This document shows positions 33,975 through 42,884 of a DNA stretch of 64,000 bases, piece after piece. The position numbers and the translations under genes are program-made. Position 1 is the first letter of the stretch. Each line of letters begins with the position of its first letter. Below the pieces are notes generated by a model. It worked only from the letters and a program-made list of their open reading frames with translations, searched no databases and was not told the DNA's origin. The stretch is from FEN-1219 sp963810755 (GTDB taxonomy: Bacteria > Pseudomonadota > Gammaproteobacteria > Steroidobacterales > Rariloculaceae): the NCBI GenBank assembly GCA_963810755.1, contig CAWEOP010000003.1, forward strand, positions 124,001-188,000, written 5' to 3'.

Positions 33975-34868
33975 GAGTTGCTCTCCTTGCGGCTGTTCAT
34001 GACGTTCGCGACGAAGATCTCTTCGAGCGTCATGCGCTGCACGTCGCGAACGGTTGCGCCGGCCCGTGCGTACGCGGAGTCGAGATCGGGCGTGTACGCA
34101 TTCGTCGTGGCGGTCGCGAGCCGACCGCTCGCCGCAACGTCGATCACGCCCGGGAAACGTGGGCAACACCACGCCGGTCGGAACGTCGAGCTGCAGACGG
34201 CGCCAGCGATCGACGAAGCTCTCCTTGTCGCTCGACTCGATGATTCGGCCGCGGTCGATGAACGTGATCTGGTCGGAGATTTGCTCGACGTCCTGCGTGT
34301 TGTGCGAGGAGAACAGAATCGCGCGGCGCTCGTCTGTCAGCACATCCATGAGCTCGGTGAGGATTTCGTGCCGCGCGACGGGATCGAGGCCGGTAGTCGG
34401 CTCATCGAGAATCAGAAGCCGCGGACGCCTCGCGAGCACGAGGAGCAGCGTCGCTTTCGTCCGCTCGCCGTGCGACAGGCCTTTGATCGTTTGCTCCGCA
34501 TGCAGGTTGAAGTTGCGCAGCAGCTTTTGAGCGTAGGCTTGATCCCAGCCCGGATAGATCGAAGCGACGAAGCGCATGTGCCACGCGAGGGTCGCGTGAC
34601 CGTAGAGGCGCATCTCCTCGGACATGAAGCCGATGTCGCGTTTGGCGAGGGCCTGCTCGCGCGGCATCGAGCAGCCGAGCACGCGCACCTCTCCGCGGTC
34701 TTGGCGGATCAACGACATGATGATTCGGATCGTCGTCGACTTGCCCGCTCCGTTCGGCCCGACGAACCCCATGATCTGACCGGGAGCGAGCGAGAGGCTC
34801 ACGTCGCGCAGCTGGAAGAAGCGATACGCCTTGTCGACTCCTTCGAGCTCGATTGCCAACTCCGTCAT
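33971..34868 (-). CDS. ABC transporter ATP-binding protein, frameshift near the end
   Basis: Walker A GPNGAGKSTTIRI, signature LSHGERTKATLLL, Walker B LLILDEPTTGLD and FSSHNTQDVEQ show a complete ATPase core. Near 34155 the frame shifts: the shifted frame reads VIDVAASGRLATATTNAYTP and ends MNSRKESNS at 33971, right before the permease GTG. Only the last 60 residues are affected. It overlaps the GntR gene by 4 bases (ATGA). This is the ATPase of a GntR-regulated exporter, similar in plan to YtrB. Confidence 0.88.
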
Positions 34869-35257
34869 CGTCGCTCCTCGTCCTTGTTAGCCACTGCTTC
34901 GCGCAAACGCTCTTCGAGCTGTTCGGCGCTCAGGCCGAGCTGCCGGCCGACGTCGGCGGCGGCTCGCAAGTGCTCGTCGAGCTCTTCGTGTCGCAACTGC
35001 GTCCCGATATCGACGTTTTCCGCCACGAACGATCCTTTGCCCTGTCGCGTCGCGATCACGCCCGCGCGCTCGAGCTCGAGGTACGCGCGCTTCACCGTGA
35101 TCACACTCACTTGCGTCGAGACCGCGAGCGCCCGGATCGAGGGAATCTCCTGCCCCGGCTGCCAGTCCCCCACCGCGATCCGATGCCGGATCTGCTCCAT
35201 GATCTGGAGGTACATCGGGCGCCGGTCGGCGTGGGAAATGGCGAGATCACTGTGCAT
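34865..35257 (-). CDS. GntR-family regulator, YtrA type
   Basis: A 130-residue short GntR protein: DRRPMYLQIMEQIRHRIAVG, then PGQEIPSIRALAVSTQVSVI and KRAYLELERAGVIATRQGKG form the winged helix; a short C-terminal helix replaces a ligand domain, as in the YtrA subfamily. Such regulators repress their own ABC-transporter operon. The ATG at 35257 lies inside a perfect palindrome, so the protein probably represses itself there. First gene of the operon GntR-ATPase-permease-acyltransferase. Confidence 0.93.
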   Translation of the reverse strand: MHSDLAISHADRRPMYLQIMEQIRHRIAVGDWQPGQEIPSIRALAVSTQVSVITVKRAYLELERAGVIATRQGKGSFVAENVDIGTQLRHEELDEHLRAAADVGRQLGLSAEQLEERLREAVANKDEERR

Positions 35258-35271
35258 ATCGATTATGCACA
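35251..35271. promoter_or_regulatory. Palindromic operator covering the GntR start codon
   Basis: TGTGCATA, 5 bases, TATGCACA: perfect 8-base arms over 21 bases. The GntR start codon (35257-35255, minus strand) lies in the arm. A -10-like TATACT stands just upstream on the minus strand, so the transcript may have almost no leader. A dimeric GntR protein fits such a site. Confidence 0.6.
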
Positions 35272-35388
35272 GTATATACGGTAAGAACACGAACGCAAGC
35301 GGCTCGCGTGAGAGGGCGAAAAGACCGAGCATTGGCGCGGGTCTTGGGCACTTTTCGGTGAGAGGGCTGGGCGACAAAACGGGCTATA

Positions 35389-35414
35389 CACAGTGGGCCT
35401 CGAGGCCCTCTGTG
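35389..35414. terminator. Perfect hairpin after the Clp-like operon
   Basis: CACAG-T-GGGCC-TCGA-GGCCC-T-CTGTG: a ten-pair stem with one T-T mismatch and a 4-base loop. It lies about 95 bases past the end of the three-gene operon (minus strand) and is followed, after 10 bases, by GTTTTG. It may end that transcript, though the T-run is weak and distant. Confidence 0.4.
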
Positions 35415-35506
35415 CTCGTCGAGATCGCCGAGGGGCGAAGCCGAGAGCATCGCAGCCCCAGGCGCGTCCACGACAGAACGATGGCGGAAGCGGGCGCTGT
35501 CGCGGG

Positions 35507-36328
35507 CTACGGACCGAGCGGCGTGCGCAGCGCGCGTTCCACGGACTCGATCTCGTCCTCGGTCACCGGCACGCAGGTGACGGCCAGGATCTGCGGATAC
35601 ATGTCCCAATTACGTACGAGCAGCTTCCAGCGGGCGCCGTAGGCGATCACGTGGCACTTGTTCACGTCGTTCTGAATGCCCGCCGCGATGAACTCGGGGA
35701 AAAAGACGTTGTGATTGCGCACGAGGCTCCAGATGTGATGCGCGAGCGACGGCTTGATCCGGAAATAGATGCTCGTTTGATCCGAGCAGTTCACCGACGC
35801 GCAGCCCTGCGCCGAGAACACGTTGTTGACGTGATCGAGCTCCTGCGACTTGCCGAGATACCACGTCTCGTCCGAGTGATAGGTCGTCGTCATCCAAGCG
35901 GTGTCCCACACGAGCTCGACGAGCCCGCCCAAGAACGCGGGAAGGAACCACAAGGCGACCGCCGTCGCGATGACCATGCCGCCCGCTTGGGCTTTCGAGA
36001 ACTGCGGATCGCCGTCGGCGTCTAGGCGGTAGACGATTCTGCGCCAGAGCCGTCCGTACCAGCGAAACAGCGCGCCGAGCCACGGATGCGTCACGACCGG
36101 CGAAACGACGTTCGCCCAAATCCACTGCGCGGCCGCGACTGCCTGCACGAAAAATTTGTGCACGCTCGTGACTTGGCGCTCGACGCCGGCGGCCGCGGTC
36201 TGCTTGTGCTTGCGCCGCTGCGAGTCTTCCGTCGACTCCAGAATGCGCTGGAGCCGCTCCGCATCGCGTAGCAGCTGCTCGGAGTCGGGTGATCCGCCCT
36301 GCCCCTTCGTTCGCTCGTCGGCGCTCAT
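35507..36328 (-). CDS. Membrane protein of the Clp-like operon, unknown
   Basis: A 273-residue protein, unrecognised. The N-terminus (1-50) is charged and coiled-coil-like, followed by an amphipathic tryptophan-rich region (VHKFFVQAVAAAQWIWANVV). One strong TM helix (GGMVIATAVALWFLPAFLGG) lies near residue 120-145. The C-terminal 125 residues would lie in the periplasm and contain four cysteines (GCASVNCSD, NKCHVIAYG and AVTCVPV), enough for two disulphides. It ends the operon, 10 bases after the Clp-like gene. It could anchor the AAA+ protein at the inner membrane. Confidence 0.82.
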   Translation of the reverse strand: MSADERTKGQGGSPDSEQLLRDAERLQRILESTEDSQRRKHKQTAAAGVERQVTSVHKFFVQAVAAAQWIWANVVSPVVTHPWLGALFRWYGRLWRRIVYRLDADGDPQFSKAQAGGMVIATAVALWFLPAFLGGLVELVWDTAWMTTTYHSDETWYLGKSQELDHVNNVFSAQGCASVNCSDQTSIYFRIKPSLAHHIWSLVRNHNVFFPEFIAAGIQNDVNKCHVIAYGARWKLLVRNWDMYPQILAVTCVPVTEDEIESVERALRTPLGP

Positions 36329-36338
36329 GTGTCCGACG

Positions 36339-38633
36339 CTACGCGCGCGCTTGCGCCGCCGTGGGCGGCTCGCGGCTCGCGGCCGGCGGCGCGCCGTCGA
36401 CCTGGCGAATCGCGAGCTTCTTCGCGTCGCCGTCGTAGACGACTTCCATCGTGCCGCGCAAAGACTGTGTCTCGAGGATCGCGTTCGCGACGGCCGGATG
36501 GATGTGCGCCGCGAAATAGCCCGGAAGTCCACGCGCGCCATTGGCCGGCACGTATTGATCCTTGCAAAGCGCGGCGAGCGATTCGTCGCTGATCGCGATC
36601 GTGATGTCGCGTCCCTGCGCTTTGATGCGCTCGTTGAGCTTGGCGATCTCACGTCGCGCGATGCGCTCGATCACCGGCAGCCCAAGCGACTTGAAGCACA
36701 CGATATTCTGGCGGCCGTTGAAGCGGTTCAGGAACTCGGGCCGGTAGTGGACGTCGAGCTCCTTGATCGTCTCGGCCGCGGCGTCCTCGAAGTCGAGGCC
36801 GGGGTCCAAGAAATGGCTCTGCCCGATGTTGGTCGTCATGATGATGATCGCGTCGCTGAACGACACCGTGAGCCCACGGTTGTCGGTCAGGCGACCGTCG
36901 TCGAGCACCTGGAGGAAAACGTTGAACACGTCCTGGTGCGCCTTCTCGATCTCGTCGAACAGGATCACGACGTAAGGGTTACGGCGCATCGCGTTCGTGA
37001 GGATCCCGCCGGCCTCGTAGCCCTCGTAACCCGGCGGCGCGCCGATCAGCTTCGCGACCGCGTGCTTCTCCATGTATTCCGACATGTCGAAGCGCAGCAG
37101 CGCGCGTTCGTCGTCGTGCAGCGCGGCCGTGAGCGCCTTCGCGAGCTCCGTCTTGCCTACGCCCGAGGGCCCCAGAAACATGAAGGACGCCTGCGGCTTC
37201 TGCGGGTCCTTGAGACCCACGCGCGCCACGCGCACAGCGTCCGCAAGTTTCTCCACTACGTGGTCCTGACCGAACACGCGCGCCGCGAGCGTCTCGTCGA
37301 GGTTGAGAAGCTTCGCGCGCTCGTCCTGATTCAGCTTGCTGACGGGGATGCCGGACAGCTGGCTGAACTCGGCCAGCACGTGTTCGGCTTTGAGGCGTAG
37401 GCCGTCGTTGATCTTGCTCGTGAGCGCGACGAACGCGCCCTTCTCCTTCTGGATCACGGCCTGCACTTTGTCGATCTCGGCCTTGATGCGGCGCACTTCC
37501 TCGGACTCGTAGCCGCCCGCGGCCGCTCGCATGCTGAACGACTTGAACTCTTTGGGCTTGGCGTCCTCTTCCGCCTCGCCCGATTCGCGCAACTCCGCGT
37601 CGCGCTTGCGCTGCTGCTCGAGCTGATCCTCGAGCGCGTGGATCGTCTCTTCGCCATCCATCTGGTTGCGATGGAGCTTGTTGAGCGTTGCCTGCGTCTC
37701 CCTCCACGCGGCTTCGATCGCCGCGACGGAAGCCGTGAGCTCGGCGCGCAGCGCTTCGAGATCCTTCTTGCCCTTGCCTAGGAGCCCCGAGGGCTTCCGG
37801 CTGCCGTCGAGCGCGCCGACGACGTCCGCGAGCTGCGCCTGCTTCTCCGCGAGGCCGGGCGGGCGCGTGTGAGCCTGCTGGCGATACGCCGTGAGCGCGC
37901 GATCGAGGAGGTTCAAGCTGCGCTCCGGTTGTGCGCGGCTCAAACTCGACTCGCGCACGCGGTATTTCGTCGTGAGCTCGATCGCCGTGTCCACCGCCTC
38001 GTCGTCGACGGGAAGGCTGTGATGCCGCTCGAGCCCTTTCGCGGAGTCGTGCACGATGATCCGGAGAGAATCCGCGTCCGGCTCGGCGAGGTCGAGCATC
38101 GTGTAGAGCTCGGTCATGTTCGAGTGGCACTTGAGCACGATCTCGAGATCCGAGTCGCGCGACTCGAAGATGGCCTGGAACTTGTGCCCGTCGACGCCGC
38201 GCATCAGCGCGTTGATGAAATGCGTACAGCCGTTGTTGCGCGTCGCTTCGACGAAGTCGCGCATGTCCTCGATCATCAGCAGCGTGTCCGGGTAGCGCGA
38301 CAGCTGCCGCAGCACCTTCTGGAAGTTCTCGTTGAGCGTCGGGGCGTCGCCCGAAGAGAAAAGGCCGTCGGTGTCGAGCCAGAAGATGCGTTTGTTGACG
38401 ATGTCGAACGGCGTCCCCGGATCCTTGCGCGCGGCCTCGAGCCCCAGACAGAGCGCCGTGCACCCGACTCCGCCGGGACCGACGAGCAGCACGCTGTTCG
38501 CCTTGCTGCGCATGAGTATCCGGCAGAGGCGGCGGAACTCGCGGTCGCGCCCCACGAGCCTGAAGTCGGGGTGGGTTTCGAGGTAGTCCGCGCCCCGGAT
38601 CAGGAAGTTCTGGCTCGCGTCCTTCGCGTCCAT
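36339..38633 (-). CDS. Clp/HSP100-like AAA+ protein with degenerate first ATPase
   Basis: A 764-residue double AAA+ protein with no ClpN domain. The first AAA module starts at once (HPDFRLVGRDREFRRL), but its Walker A is GPGGVGCT (52-59) with Cys58 where the ATP-binding lysine should be, and its Walker B is LLMIEDM. A long charged coiled-coil M region follows (about 290-420). The second AAA module is complete: FGQDHVVEKLADAV, GPSGVGKTELAKAL (near 485), VVILFDEIEKAH, MTTNIG and RPEFLNRFN. It is ClpB-like in the second half. It is in a tight operon with a coiled-coil protein and a membrane protein. It probably remodels a specific partner. Confidence 0.9.
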   Translation of the reverse strand: MDAKDASQNFLIRGADYLETHPDFRLVGRDREFRRLCRILMRSKANSVLLVGPGGVGCTALCLGLEAARKDPGTPFDIVNKRIFWLDTDGLFSSGDAPTLNENFQKVLRQLSRYPDTLLMIEDMRDFVEATRNNGCTHFINALMRGVDGHKFQAIFESRDSDLEIVLKCHSNMTELYTMLDLAEPDADSLRIIVHDSAKGLERHHSLPVDDEAVDTAIELTTKYRVRESSLSRAQPERSLNLLDRALTAYRQQAHTRPPGLAEKQAQLADVVGALDGSRKPSGLLGKGKKDLEALRAELTASVAAIEAAWRETQATLNKLHRNQMDGEETIHALEDQLEQQRKRDAELRESGEAEEDAKPKEFKSFSMRAAAGGYESEEVRRIKAEIDKVQAVIQKEKGAFVALTSKINDGLRLKAEHVLAEFSQLSGIPVSKLNQDERAKLLNLDETLAARVFGQDHVVEKLADAVRVARVGLKDPQKPQASFMFLGPSGVGKTELAKALTAALHDDERALLRFDMSEYMEKHAVAKLIGAPPGYEGYEAGGILTNAMRRNPYVVILFDEIEKAHQDVFNVFLQVLDDGRLTDNRGLTVSFSDAIIIMTTNIGQSHFLDPGLDFEDAAAETIKELDVHYRPEFLNRFNGRQNIVCFKSLGLPVIERIARREIAKLNERIKAQGRDITIAISDESLAALCKDQYVPANGARGLPGYFAAHIHPAVANAILETQSLRGTMEVVYDGDAKKLAIRQVDGAPPAASREPPTAAQARA

Positions 38634-38660
38634 GTGAGCTCGAGTGGCGGCGACGCGCGG

Positions 38661-40385
38661 TTAGCGGCCGAGCTTGAACGGGTCCGGTGGAGCGCCGCTC
38701 GGCTTCGGCGCATCAGCCGGCCCGGCCTTGGGCTTGTCGTCGCCCCGGCCCGCGAGCACGTCCGCCGCGACCGAGAACGACTCCTTCACGTCGCGCTGCA
38801 CGTCGTGCGCGGCGTGCTCGAGCTTGCCGAGCAGGTCCTTCGTTTCCTTGAGGCCTTCGCGCGTGATCGTGGTCGCGGTGCGGATGACTTCGCCGTATTG
38901 CTCGAGGTCCTGGAGCGCCTTGCCGAGCTCGCTGTTCGTCTCGTGCGAGCCGAGCGCGAGCCGGATCACTTCCTTCTGCGAGAGATCCTGCGTCTTCGTG
39001 TTCATCCGATCGAGCGACATGCGCGCCATCTCGGACGACTCGCCGAGCGCCGCCGCGGACACGGCCTGGAGCACGGTGCTGAGTTGATCCGCGACGCCCG
39101 CGACGCCGGAGCTGTGGATCTGGCGTGTCTTGCTGATCTGGGCTTCGTTGCCGTCCTTCATCGACTTGATGCGGTGGCTCGAGTTCGTGAGCTCGGCGAG
39201 CACCGAGGTCGTGTCGACCGATGAGGCGTTCAGCGAGGTGATGTAATTCTCGAGATCCCGCTTGTTGCGCTCGCGGTTCATCTTCTCGAGCTCGCCTTCC
39301 TCGGCACCCGTGGGCTGGAGCGAATCGCGCCGTTCCTCGTTGAACTTGTGCGCTTCCTTGGTCGCATCGTTGAGCACCGCGTAGATCTCGCGCATCGAGA
39401 AATTCGCGTCGAGCAGGTTGTTGATCTGCTTGTCCATGCCCTCGAAGTGATTCGAGATGCCCACCACGCGCTGCTCGGTGGTGTTGACGAAGCCCTGAGC
39501 CGCGGTGACGAGCTCCCGCTGGCGCTTCTTGTGCTCGTCGGAACTGATGTCGAGCAGCTCGCGGAGCTTGTTCTTCGCAGTCGCGAACTCGCCGCTCAGC
39601 GTCGACTCACGCGGCGAGGCGTTCGAGATCTCCTTGATTCGGCCCGTGAGATCGGCGAGCTCCGCCTTCTTCTGCTCGAGGATGACGCCGTTCTTTGCGA
39701 TCTCCTCGCGTGAAACCTTCTTGGTGCCGCCCATGCCGAAGAACGCCTTGTTCTCGGCGAGCACGGCGTTGCGCTCGGTGATCGCCGTGATCTCCGTCGA
39801 CAGCTTCTTGAAGTCGAGCTCCTGCTGGGCGCGCAGCGCCGCGAGCTTCGCCTCGGCTTCCTTGTCGAGGATGATCTCCTTGAAAGCGTCGAACGTGAGG
39901 CCGTTCATTCGCAGCGTGTATACCGCGTCCACGATGTCGGTGAGCGGAGCGATCTTCTGCTCGAACGCGAGCAGCGCGTTGTTGAGCTCGTCGTAAACGG
40001 ACTTGAGCTCCGCGAACGCTTCGGTGTCCGTAAGGTCGATGATCTGCTGCGCCATCCGCTTGCGCTCGTACTGCAGATACTCCTTGAATGCCTTGAACTC
40101 CTCGAGCCGCTGGCGCGACTCCTCCTTGCTTTCGGCGTACGCGAGCGCGCGCGCGCAGGCTTCCATCTTCGCCTTCGGATCGGCGTCGCCGTCGAGCATG
40201 ATCTTGTAGAAGGTGTTGGCAGCGATGTTCGCGAACTGGCTCGCCGCCGGCGCTTCCTCGCGGCGCTCCACCGTGGCGGCGGCGGTCGCCTGACGCTTCG
40301 ATGCCGCGCGAGCGCGGTCGAGCATCTCGAGCAGCTCGTCTTTCTTGGCTTGTTGCTCTTGTCCCTTGGCGGCGCCGTCGGTCAT
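38661..40385 (-). CDS. Large cytoplasmic coiled-coil protein, unknown
   Basis: A 574-residue protein without signal peptide or TM. It is almost entirely helical and rich in Glu, Lys, Ala and Leu, with long coiled-coil stretches such as KEESRQRLEEFKAFKEYLQY and QQELDFKKLSTEITAITERN. The C-terminus is Pro/Asp/Lys-rich and disordered (ending PFKLGR). I do not recognise a family. First gene of the operon; GGGGGAA precedes the ATG. Adjacent to an AAA+ unfoldase-like protein, it may be its substrate, adaptor or a filament-forming scaffold. Confidence 0.85.
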   Translation of the reverse strand: MTDGAAKGQEQQAKKDELLEMLDRARAASKRQATAAATVERREEAPAASQFANIAANTFYKIMLDGDADPKAKMEACARALAYAESKEESRQRLEEFKAFKEYLQYERKRMAQQIIDLTDTEAFAELKSVYDELNNALLAFEQKIAPLTDIVDAVYTLRMNGLTFDAFKEIILDKEAEAKLAALRAQQELDFKKLSTEITAITERNAVLAENKAFFGMGGTKKVSREEIAKNGVILEQKKAELADLTGRIKEISNASPRESTLSGEFATAKNKLRELLDISSDEHKKRQRELVTAAQGFVNTTEQRVVGISNHFEGMDKQINNLLDANFSMREIYAVLNDATKEAHKFNEERRDSLQPTGAEEGELEKMNRERNKRDLENYITSLNASSVDTTSVLAELTNSSHRIKSMKDGNEAQISKTRQIHSSGVAGVADQLSTVLQAVSAAALGESSEMARMSLDRMNTKTQDLSQKEVIRLALGSHETNSELGKALQDLEQYGEVIRTATTITREGLKETKDLLGKLEHAAHDVQRDVKESFSVAADVLAGRGDDKPKAGPADAPKPSGAPPDPFKLGR

Positions 40386-40662
40386 GTAGGGTTCCCCCTT
40401 ACCGTTCGTGGGATTGCAAATATAGAGGAAATGTACCGGCGCGCTAGAGACTCCGCGGCCGGTGGCGTTCTGCGGCCCCTACGGGCCACTCGCGAGCGCC
40501 GCGAAAGGCCAATTCCGCGGAATTCGCCGGCGGCGCGCAGTTGGGCCCTGCGCGTCGAACCAGCCCTCGCAGCGCATGGCCGAAAACTTCGTTTTGATGA
40601 CATATGTTGTCAGCAATGCGCTGGCATCCTTCTCTTCCAACGCCGCGAGAGGAGAGAAGAAA

Positions 40663-41040
40663 GTGATCGGACACGCAACTTTGGGCACGAACGACCTCGG
40701 AAGAGCCACGGCGTTCTACGACTTCCTGTTCCGTATCGTCGGCATCCCCCGCTACAGGGAGGAGCCCGGCCGCTGGGTCGCGTGGGGTGCCGCGAACGGC
40801 GAGCCCGCCGTCGTCGTGGCGTTGGCGGACGGCGAGCGCGCGACGGCCGGCAACGGCGCGATGGTCGCGCTCGCCTTCCGAACACCCGCCGAAGTGGCAG
40901 CGATTCACGCGCTCGCGGTAGCGCTCGGCGGCGCGGACGAAGGCGCGCCGGACCTGCGTGACGACGGCAAGCGCTTCACCGCGTTCTTCCGCGACCGCGA
41001 CGGCAACAAGCTCAACGCATTCTGCGACCTCGCTGCGTAA
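40663..41040 (+). CDS. VOC-family (glyoxalase-like) protein
   Basis: A 125-residue protein with one VOC fold: IGHATLGTNDLGRATAFYDF starts the first beta-alpha-beta unit, and FFRDRDGNKLNAFCDL closes the second with a metal-ligand-like strand end. Proteins of this size form dimers and act as glyoxalases, dioxygenases or resistance proteins; the reaction is not clear. I chose the GTG at 40663, with GAGGAGAG upstream, because the first strand begins there. The 277 bases before it hold no gene that I can support. Confidence 0.88.
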   Translation: MIGHATLGTNDLGRATAFYDFLFRIVGIPRYREEPGRWVAWGAANGEPAVVVALADGERATAGNGAMVALAFRTPAEVAAIHALAVALGGADEGAPDLRDDGKRFTAFFRDRDGNKLNAFCDLAA

Positions 41041-41118
41041 CGCCGAGCGTTCGTCGCTGCTGTGCTAGCCTAACCGCGCCAGTGCCGGCCTTCGCCGGCG
41101 CGGCCGGGGAGAAAAAAC

Positions 41119-42081
41119 ATGACAGCGACGATGTCGGGCGCCGGCGCACGCGCTCTGGATCTGCGGGTGTTCGTGGCGTTGGCCGCGCTCTTCGGCGCGG
41201 CGCAAGCACAGGCGCAGGCGCAGGCGGCGGCGTGCGACCGCGCGTGTCTCACGGGTTTCGTCGACGCGTACTTCGCGGCGCTGCTCGCCAACGACGCGAG
41301 CAAGCTGCCGCAAGCGGCGAAAGCGCGGATCACGGAGAACAGCCTAGAGAAGAAACTCGCCGACACTTTCTGGCCAACTGTCGAAGCAGTGATCTACCGA
41401 TTCGATGCCGTGAACACGCGCCGCGGCGACACCGGCACTCAAACCGTGATCCGCAGCGTGGACGGCAGGAAGACGATGCACATGGTGCGCCTCAAGGTGC
41501 AGAACGGCGCGATCACCGAGATCGAGACGATCAAAGCGAACCAGGGCGAAGCGGACCGGCTCTGGGGCCCGGATCAGCTGACGGAGGTATCGCCGTACCT
41601 CCAGCAATCGATCCGCGAAGCCGACCGCGATTCCTACTACGATCTGATCGGCGCGGCGGAGAGCTACTGGCGCGCGTTCCAGACGAACGGTACGCCGAAC
41701 TATCGCAAGGCGCGCCTGCTGCCGGACTCGAAGCGCTTCGAGAACGGCCTCCAGACGACGGGCCTGATACGCGACGGCCGGTTCAACGACACGTCGCGCG
41801 GGTTCGACGAGGGCCGGTTCCTCGGTCGCAACATCTGGGACCGGCGCTATCCCGTCGTCGACGAGGAACGTGGCATCGTGCTCTCGATCGTGCGGTTCGG
41901 GCTCAAGGGCGGCGCGCAGAGTCAGAGTGTCGCGACCTCGAACGACCGGCTCGTCGCGGAGTTCTTCGCGATCAAGGTGGGCTGGATTCAGGAGATTCAG
42001 GCCGTGCTGTTCAACTTGCCCGATGCGAAGCCGACGGGGTGGCCGGCGGACTACGGCCCGTCGCGCGGCGCGACCGAGTAG
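41119..42081 (+). CDS. Secreted hypothetical protein (NTF2-like halves)
   Basis: A 320-residue protein with a hydrophobic signal region (residues 14-36) ending in an Ala/Gln repeat. The first half (FVDAYFAALLANDASKLPQ and so on) resembles an NTF2/SnoaL-like fold. The second half contains AAESYWRAFQTNGTPNYRKA, FENGLQTTGLIRDGR and DEERGIVLSIVRFGL, as in uncharacterised proteins of environmental bacteria. No catalytic residues are evident. A GGCC-rich hairpin (41084-41099) and GGGGAG precede the ATG. The next small gene follows after 49 bases and may be in the same transcript. Confidence 0.82.
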   Translation: MTATMSGAGARALDLRVFVALAALFGAAQAQAQAQAAACDRACLTGFVDAYFAALLANDASKLPQAAKARITENSLEKKLADTFWPTVEAVIYRFDAVNTRRGDTGTQTVIRSVDGRKTMHMVRLKVQNGAITEIETIKANQGEADRLWGPDQLTEVSPYLQQSIREADRDSYYDLIGAAESYWRAFQTNGTPNYRKARLLPDSKRFENGLQTTGLIRDGRFNDTSRGFDEGRFLGRNIWDRRYPVVDEERGIVLSIVRFGLKGGAQSQSVATSNDRLVAEFFAIKVGWIQEIQAVLFNLPDAKPTGWPADYGPSRGATE

Positions 42082-42130
42082 ATGTCGGATATTTCGCGAC
42101 GGGGTGCCAGCCGACTGGAGTGTGGAGGAA

Positions 42131-42574
42131 ATGACCGAGACGAAGGCGACGCGCTGGGACCGCCGTACGAAAGCGGCCACCGTGGTCGTCGCCGCCGCAG
42201 CGGTGCTCGCGGCCGCGGTCATCACGCTGATACAAGCGGGCACGCCAACGGTATCGAGCACCCACCAGAGCGGCGGCACAACCGCTCATACAGTGAACGT
42301 GAACCCGCCAGTGGGTCCCGCACCGCGACACCTGACAGATGAAACCATAGCGCAGCTGAAGACGATAGCCCGCGATGCGATTGTCGTCGTTGCGACGGCC
42401 GGCGACACCCGCGAAGCAGCCGCCTATGCCAATGAGATAACCGCGTGGCTGCTCGCGAACGACTATCCCAATCTGGTAACGCAGCGAGAAGACAACTTTC
42501 CGCGTTTCTTCGGCGAGAAGATGGGCCCAGAAGAAGGCGAATATCGAATCACCATCGGGGATCAGCAGCCGTAG
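42131..42574 (+). CDS. Small single-TM protein, unknown
   Basis: A 147-residue protein with a charged N-terminus, one TM helix (AATVVVAAAAVLAAAVITLI, about 15-35) and a soluble extracytoplasmic part with HLTDETIAQLKTIARDAIVV and EAAAYANEITAWLLANDYPN. I know no family. GGAGGAA lies directly before the ATG. A strong hairpin (42596-42622) follows the stop. Confidence 0.75.
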   Translation: MTETKATRWDRRTKAATVVVAAAAVLAAAVITLIQAGTPTVSSTHQSGGTTAHTVNVNPPVGPAPRHLTDETIAQLKTIARDAIVVVATAGDTREAAAYANEITAWLLANDYPNLVTQREDNFPRFFGEKMGPEEGEYRITIGDQQP

Positions 42575-42595
42575 CTATTCAGCCGGCGCTGGAAC

Positions 42596-42622
42596 GAATA
42601 GCAACGCGTAGCGGTGCTATTC
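42596..42622. repeat. Hairpin downstream of the small TM protein
   Basis: GAATAGCA-A-CGC, 3 bases, GCG-G-TGCTATTC: 12-base arms with one mismatch. It stands 22 bases after the stop but has no T-run, so it may be a rho-dependent stop, an mRNA stabiliser or a protein-binding site. Confidence 0.5.
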
Positions 42623-42743
42623 CGCCCTCCGAACTCCCATCGTTATGACTAAACGCCCGGGCGCGCACCGCGCGCGGCGAGCACAATAGCGCTCGATCAC
42701 GGTCGGCAATTAGGCCGAAGGCGGGTCCAAGGAGGACCTGTCG

Positions 42744-42884
42744 ATGTTCGTGACCAACGGAGAAGCTCGCGCAGACGAGCCAGCTGATTTCATAGTGCGA
42801 AAACTTCACGGATCCATCGTCATCCTCGCGTTCGAGACCGAGGCGGCGAAGCTGTGGCTCGGCGAACCCACGTTGCAGCCATGA
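42744..42884 (+). CDS. Tiny protein 1 of a three-gene coupled operon
   Basis: A 46-residue protein, MFVTNGEARADEPADF then IVRKLHGSIVILAFETEAAK. It is preceded by AAGGAGG at ideal spacing. Its stop codon overlaps the start of the next tiny gene (ATGA). No family is recognised. The strong ribosome-binding site and the chain of overlaps make it believable despite its length. Confidence 0.6.
   Translation: MFVTNGEARADEPADFIVRKLHGSIVILAFETEAAKLWLGEPTLQP

Noticed and set aside
37869..39224. A 451-codon plus-strand frame opposite the Clp-like and coiled-coil genes
   Set aside because: It runs across two real genes on the other strand and has shadow-like composition with no motif.
36339..40385. Type VI secretion ClpV and partners
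   Set aside because: The AAA+ protein lacks the ClpN domain and no tube, sheath, baseplate or VgrG gene is in the window.
40590..40625. TGACA-5-TGTCA inverted repeat before the VOC gene as an operator
   Set aside because: The arms are only five bases and there is no promoter at a suitable place; it can occur by chance.
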